Below, piece by piece: positions 60,586 through 64,000 of a DNA stretch of 64,000 bases (positions within the stretch are counted from its first letter, which is position 1; the number at the start of each line of letters is the position of its first letter). The stretch is from assembly GCA_045117995.1 (NCBI GenBank), contig JBGUOH010000006.1, forward strand, positions 9,617-73,616, given 5' to 3'. The position numbers and the translations under genes were made by a program. Under the pieces are notes generated by a model. It was not told the DNA's origin, did no database searches, and was given only the letters and a program-made list of their open reading frames with translations. The stretch is from RUG14515 sp045117995 (GTDB taxonomy: Bacteria; Bacillota_I; Bacilli_A; RFN20; CAG-826).

Positions 60586-61495
60586 GATTCACTTCTCCTT
60601 TCTTACGTTTTTTCTCTTTAGAGAAGACGTAGGTATTTAGGATTAAGATGACTAAGAAGGCTGCTGCCATAACAAGCTTCAAATAGAAGGTTGGTACGCC
60701 TAACGCAATGATGAGATTTAGTACGGCAGTATAAATAAGCGCACCGATAATAGCAGCGGTTGTACCTTTAATCACTTTGACATTTTTGAATATTGCGGTA
60801 CCGATAATAACGCTTGCTAAAGCGATGACTACCATACCTGTACCAGAAGTATTGTCATAGTAATTCATGTATTGGCTATAAATAGCACCCGCTAAAGCCA
60901 CTAATCCGTTAGCGAGGCACAAGCCAAAGATCTTATAGAATCCACTATTACAGCCCATTGCGATACTCATTTGTTCATTATCACCAACGGCTCTAAGCAT
61001 AAAACCTCTTTTAGTTTTAAAGAAGAGATCCATAATGACCTTAATTAAAACTACGATAACCACTAAGATGATGATATTAGCTAAAGCCATCATAGAGAGG
61101 TCATTACCAAATAATTTGGTAAATGGATTATTAAACAATGTGGTTTTATCTCCATATGGGATTAAGACTTTACCATTAGAAACCGCTAAGTTAATGGATA
61201 ATAAAGCGGTCATGGTAATGATGCCAGATAATAATGGCGTTATCATAAACTTCACGTGTAAGAAGCCCGTAATAAAGCCAGCAGCGGCGCCTGCAATAAA
61301 GGCTACAATAAGAGCGATAATAAATGGCACTCCGGCTTGAATTAAGCCAATACAAACGACACCTCCTAATGGGAAGGAGCTATCGACCGTTAAATCAGGG
61401 AAGTTTAATATCTTGTAACTGATATAAACCCCTAACGCTACGATTGCGTAGCATAAGCCTTGTTGGATAATGTTAAATAAAACATCTGGGAACAT
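60578..61495 (-). CDS. ABC transporter permease, tryptophan-type
   Basis: 305 residues with about eight to nine helices, BPD_transp_2 class (the branched-chain/ribose type). The N-terminal KILNFPDLTVDSSFPLGG and the ALGVYISYKIL region are conserved in permeases paired with ABC_sub_bind proteins. Followed by the ATPase and preceded by the binding protein. Confidence 0.9.
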   Translation of the reverse strand: MFPDVLFNIIQQGLCYAIVALGVYISYKILNFPDLTVDSSFPLGGVVCIGLIQAGVPFIIALIVAFIAGAAAGFITGFLHVKFMITPLLSGIITMTALLSINLAVSNGKVLIPYGDKTTLFNNPFTKLFGNDLSMMALANIIILVVIVVLIKVIMDLFFKTKRGFMLRAVGDNEQMSIAMGCNSGFYKIFGLCLANGLVALAGAIYSQYMNYYDNTSGTGMVVIALASVIIGTAIFKNVKVIKGTTAAIIGALIYTAVLNLIIALGVPTFYLKLVMAAAFLVILILNTYVFSKEKKRKKGEVNHA

Positions 61496-61497
61496 AA

Positions 61498-62457
61498 TTA
61501 TTTATCAACGTTTTTCATGTCTTTAACTTCTGGTAAAGCAATGCCTAAATCATTAGCCACTTTTTCAGAATAGCAGTTAAAGCTATCTTCAATCTTGATT
61601 GCGATATCATTACTTGCTTTAGCGTCGCCTTTCAAAATCTTAGCCATAATAGCACCAGTTTTTTGACCTAAGGCTACATAGTCTAGGGAAGCACTGGCTA
61701 AACAACCACTTTTAACTTGATCGATTTCACTACCGAATACCGGAATCTTTTTAGCGTTAGTTTTCGCTAAGATAATATCTAAAGCACCCACTACTGTGTT
61801 GTCGGTTAAGTTAGTTAAGCAATCGACATTCTTACTTAAGAGTGTATCTGTTGCGGTTGGGATTTCACTAGCGTTGGTAATAGCTTGTGTAACGATTTCA
61901 ATATTTAAAGCTTGTGCTTTGGTTCTTAATGTTTCAATTTGGCTTAATGAATTAGCTTCGCTAAGGGTGTAAAGAACACCGATTTTAGCGACTGTTGGAA
62001 TAAATGTTTTGATTAAAGATAATTGACCATCAAAGTCTAATAAGTCACTAGAACCTGTGACGTTATTCATTGTAGTTAAACCAGCGGAAGTAGGATCACT
62101 AACCGCACAATAAACAACTGGGATTGTACCTTTAGCAGCACTAGCAGCAGCCATCGCGCTTGGCGTAGCAATTGCGCCAATAATATCTACGCGTTTACTC
62201 ACAAATGTATTAGCTTGTGCGGCGCTTGAAGCGGCGTCGAAGTTACTGTTTTGACGGTCAATAACGTAGTTATCGAATTCTTCTTTAAGTTCTTCTTTTA
62301 AGCCTTCGACCATGCCGTTATAGCAGTCGTTTAACGATTCGTGGGTACCAAATTGAATGATGCCAATTGTTTTCTTGTTTGAGTTACAAGCGGTGAATGA
62401 GAGTGAGCCCGCCAATAAGGCAAGGGACATAAATAATGTTTTAAATAGTTTTTTCAT
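61498..62457 (-). CDS. trpX: Tryptophan ABC transporter substrate-binding lipoprotein
   Basis: 319 residues. Lipobox LSFTACNS (Cys about 24), then an ABC_sub_bind (PF04392-type) domain beginning TIGIIQFGTHESLND with IPVVYCAVSDPTSAG and VLYTLSEANSLSQIE. The same family with a Trp T-box is known as TrpX in streptococci; this operon also has a Trp T-box, so tryptophan is the likely ligand. AGAAGGA ribosome site. First structural gene of the operon. Confidence 0.85.
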   Translation of the reverse strand: MKKLFKTLFMSLALLAGSLSFTACNSNKKTIGIIQFGTHESLNDCYNGMVEGLKEELKEEFDNYVIDRQNSNFDAASSAAQANTFVSKRVDIIGAIATPSAMAAASAAKGTIPVVYCAVSDPTSAGLTTMNNVTGSSDLLDFDGQLSLIKTFIPTVAKIGVLYTLSEANSLSQIETLRTKAQALNIEIVTQAITNASEIPTATDTLLSKNVDCLTNLTDNTVVGALDIILAKTNAKKIPVFGSEIDQVKSGCLASASLDYVALGQKTGAIMAKILKGDAKASNDIAIKIEDSFNCYSEKVANDLGIALPEVKDMKNVDK

Positions 62458-62503
62458 TTTATAAATCCTTCTTTCTTAAAAATAATCACGTGGAAAATAG
62501 ACA

Positions 62504-62554
62504 TTAGTCTCTATGTCTGCACCATCGGAATACCATTTTTAAGTTAAGAATCAT
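62504..62554 (-). CDS. Possible 16-residue Trp-containing leader peptide
   Basis: ATG ATT CTT... encodes MILNLKMVFRWCRHRD and stops at TAA; TAGGAG lies six bases ahead of the ATG, a better ribosome site than several real genes have. It lies between the T-box terminator and trpX. One Trp codon (62524-62522) is followed after three bases by a hairpin AGACAT/ATGTCT (62518-62499) that ends in ATTTT and overlaps the stop. A ribosome waiting at the Trp codon would block the hairpin. One Trp codon only, so chance is not excluded. Confidence 0.35.
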   Translation of the reverse strand: MILNLKMVFRWCRHRD

Positions 62555-62572
62555 TTTTTACTCCTATTAAAC

Positions 62573-62803
62573 AAAAAAGCTTTTTCCCAAAAGGATAAAA
62601 GCTTAAAAATCTTTTACTATGCCACCTTAATGGGGTTTCGTGTACTAACATACACTATCACATGGTTACGGAGTGATGCCGTCGGGTATTAGCCGCCCTC
62701 GTTGGTCCATTCGCTTCCAAGCAATTATTCTGTCACAGCTTCCCAGAACTCTCTTTAAATTACTTTTGGAAGGTACTATTCCACTTCATCGGTTTGATAT
62801 GTA
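62573..62803 (-). promoter_or_regulatory. T-box riboswitch (tryptophan) of the transporter operon
   Basis: Minus strand leader. Stem I elements GAAGTGGAATAGTA and AGAGAG (62754-62749), GGGAAGCTGTGA, then the specifier loop GAATGGACC with codon TGG (62709-62707) for Trp. The T-box region GGTGGC has TGGC, matching the G discriminator of tRNA-Trp; the following ATAGT departs from the usual ACCGCG. The terminator is AAGCTTTTATCC (62604-62593) with GGGAAAAAGCTT (62587-62576), then TTTTTT. With the leader peptide it fills the roughly 400-base gap between the lipoprotein and trpX. Confidence 0.85.
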
Positions 62804-62809
62804 TAACTG

Positions 62810-62839
62810 ATTATCTCTATTTTTTACTCGCTTTGTCAA
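62810..62839 (-). promoter_or_regulatory. Promoter of the tryptophan transporter operon
   Basis: Consensus TTGACA (62839-62834) and GATAAT (62815-62810) with an 18-base spacer on the minus strand. Confidence 0.75.
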
Positions 62840-62855
62840 TATATTATCGATTTAA

Positions 62856-63794
62856 CTATTTGCCGTAGTAGTGATCATTGTCCACTTCAACATCTAAAAC
62901 ATGTTCAATTCCATTAATAGCAATTTTGATGTGGAACACACCTTCCTTTTTAAAGGTGATTGTATACCAGGTAATATGAGTTCCATCGATCGTTTTGTTC
63001 GTGCTGGCGGTTTTTTCCTTGTTGAAAGCGACTTCATAACCATCACCACTTTCAATATCCGCGCAGTCATTAGCAAATTTAGAATCCTTATCTAAGATTC
63101 CTGCATAGGTATAGAAAAAATATAAATCATTAACTCTATCAGTTGCGCATAGGTATCTAAATTCTTTCTCTGGATTATTATAGGTTGATATTGCACCGTT
63201 ATCGACATTGTACATATGAATAGAATAATCATAGAATTCAAATTCATCGTCTTTCCAAACTAGGTTTGGTTTTTCTTTCGCAGTTAACAAAGTCGCAGTT
63301 CTACTATGAAATTTATTAGCTCTATAGTTTTCAGCGTCATGTTGACCAAAGAATTCTTTAACGATTAAAGCACCATCTCTTTCACCTAAGTAATAAGACA
63401 TGTAATTAGTAGGGAGATAGTACTCAAGATAAGTTTTGTTTTCCATGTCATAGAAAGCATAGCCATGGAAATGATTGTTAATATCTCTGTTATAAAGGAA
63501 ATCTGTGCAGAAATCACGGTGACCATCACCATTGATGTCCGCTAAATAGAGGGAGTCATAAATTTTAAAATCATTAATATAAAAATAATCGCCATGAGCT
63601 TTAACTTCTAAACCTTTATAATCTTCAACATCAAGAGTGAAAGATTCTGAAAAATCAGGTAACTTTTCATAACCATTAAAGACACATTCGGCTTTAACTA
63701 ATTCGCCTTCTTTGTATTTGCTTGCTTTACAACCACTTAAACAAGGAAGAATTGCCGCTAAAATAACGATAGATTTAATAGTGTTTTTTCTCAT
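62856..63794 (-). CDS. Lipoprotein with FG-GAP-like motif
   Basis: 312 residues. Lipobox LSGCKA (Cys about 22), no Ser-rich linker. DSLYLADINGDGHRDFCTDF (about 80-99) matches the calcium-loop of VCBS/FG-GAP repeats, found once. A possible Big-like end (GVFHIKIAINGIEHVLDV) closes the protein. No known family overall. Its promoter region and the tRNA-Ser terminator lie upstream. Confidence 0.75.
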   Translation of the reverse strand: MRKNTIKSIVILAAILPCLSGCKASKYKEGELVKAECVFNGYEKLPDFSESFTLDVEDYKGLEVKAHGDYFYINDFKIYDSLYLADINGDGHRDFCTDFLYNRDINNHFHGYAFYDMENKTYLEYYLPTNYMSYYLGERDGALIVKEFFGQHDAENYRANKFHSRTATLLTAKEKPNLVWKDDEFEFYDYSIHMYNVDNGAISTYNNPEKEFRYLCATDRVNDLYFFYTYAGILDKDSKFANDCADIESGDGYEVAFNKEKTASTNKTIDGTHITWYTITFKKEGVFHIKIAINGIEHVLDVEVDNDHYYGK

Positions 63795-63877
63795 AGTTTT
63801 TTACCCCCGAATTAAGGTAGCAAAAATATTCATTTTTTTCAATAATAATCGAAGAAATTTTTCATTCAAAAAAACAA

Positions 63878-63905
63878 CAAAAAAACGACACTGAATCAAT
63901 GTCGT
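63878..63905 (-). terminator. Terminator of tRNA-Ser
   Basis: ACGACA (63905-63900), nine-base loop, TGTCGT (63890-63885) and TTTTTTT on the minus strand. Confidence 0.75.
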
Positions 63906-63916
63906 ATTTTTTATAA

Positions 63917-64000
63917 TGGCGGAGTAGGAGAGACTCGAACTCTCGCACCAGTTACCCGATCTACTTCCTTAGCAGGGAAGCCCCTTCACCAACTTGGGTA
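63917..64000 (-). tRNA. tRNA-Ser (anticodon GCT), 5' end beyond the window
   Basis: Minus strand: anticodon stem CTTCC/GGAAG with loop CTGCTAA (anticodon GCT), long class II variable arm, T arm with GTTCGAGTC, 3' acceptor ending G-CCA (encoded). Reads AGC/AGT. The first bases of the acceptor stem lie to the right of the window. Confidence 0.9.

Overview
The window looks like part of the chromosome of an AT-rich, probably anaerobic, host-associated member of the Bacilli / Mycoplasmatota side of the Bacillota. Supports: Bacillus-type gene order (gmk-priA...rsmB-rlmN-PP2C-prkC-rsgA-rpe-rpmB), two T-box leaders, an F1Fo operon, PPi-type phosphofructokinase, many lipoproteins with Ser-rich linkers, and strong AGGAGG ribosome sites. 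The code is standard, not the Mycoplasma code: TGA is a real stop (ATGA overlaps at 4982-4985 and 3232-3235) and Trp is TGG. The exact taxon is inference.

Layout. 1-955: start of glgC (runs off the left edge), then a small membrane protein and rpmB. 1891-11337 (minus): gmk, priA, a DUF1904-like gene, an RsmB-like protein without its catalytic residues, rlmN, PP2C phosphatase, a membrane-free Ser/Thr kinase, rsgA, rpe and a six-helix membrane protein. 11431-12804 (plus): a short RqcH. 12801-21702 (minus): an energy operon, pfp-atpIBEFHAGDC-ppa-trmL. 21748-24688: nicotinamidase, a TGS-uridine kinase and a small membrane protein. 24716-36089 (minus): DUF5677-like protein, glpK, pepP, Mrp ATPase, a short YigZ and a 2096-residue membrane-anchored protein. 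36177-38322 (plus): zinc-ribbon CPBP protease, TraX-like protein, thioredoxin, tRNA-Gly. 38431-43521: small zinc-ribbon or membrane proteins, TVP38-type protein, rdgB, amidohydrolase, plsC-like acyltransferase. 43584-45103: T-box(Tyr)-tyrS. 45173-51151 (minus): acyl-ACP thioesterase, flavoprotein, acidic lipoprotein, purine permease, guanine-deaminase-like enzyme, a protein made of 16-residue repeats and a LURP-one protein. 51419-55355: membrane-anchored secreted protein, transmembrane GGDEF*-EAL protein, two small related membrane proteins. 55404-59612 (minus): two Ser-rich lipoproteins. 59803-62839 (minus): tryptophan-type ABC transporter behind a Trp T-box and a possible Trp-containing leader peptide. 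62856-64000: a further lipoprotein and a partial tRNA-Ser.

How it fits together. Glycolysis, ATP synthase and pyrophosphatase are linked in one operon, and the c subunit carries a two-carboxylate ion site. Amino acid scarcity is sensed by tRNA-reading leaders (Tyr for charging, Trp for uptake). Purines appear to be scavenged by a permease-deaminase pair. The rest of the accessory content is envelope proteins. Most genes have good Shine-Dalgarno sites, but five have a -10 box 6-7 bases before the ATG and no SD, suggesting leaderless transcripts. No CRISPR array, insertion sequence, prophage or rRNA gene was seen.
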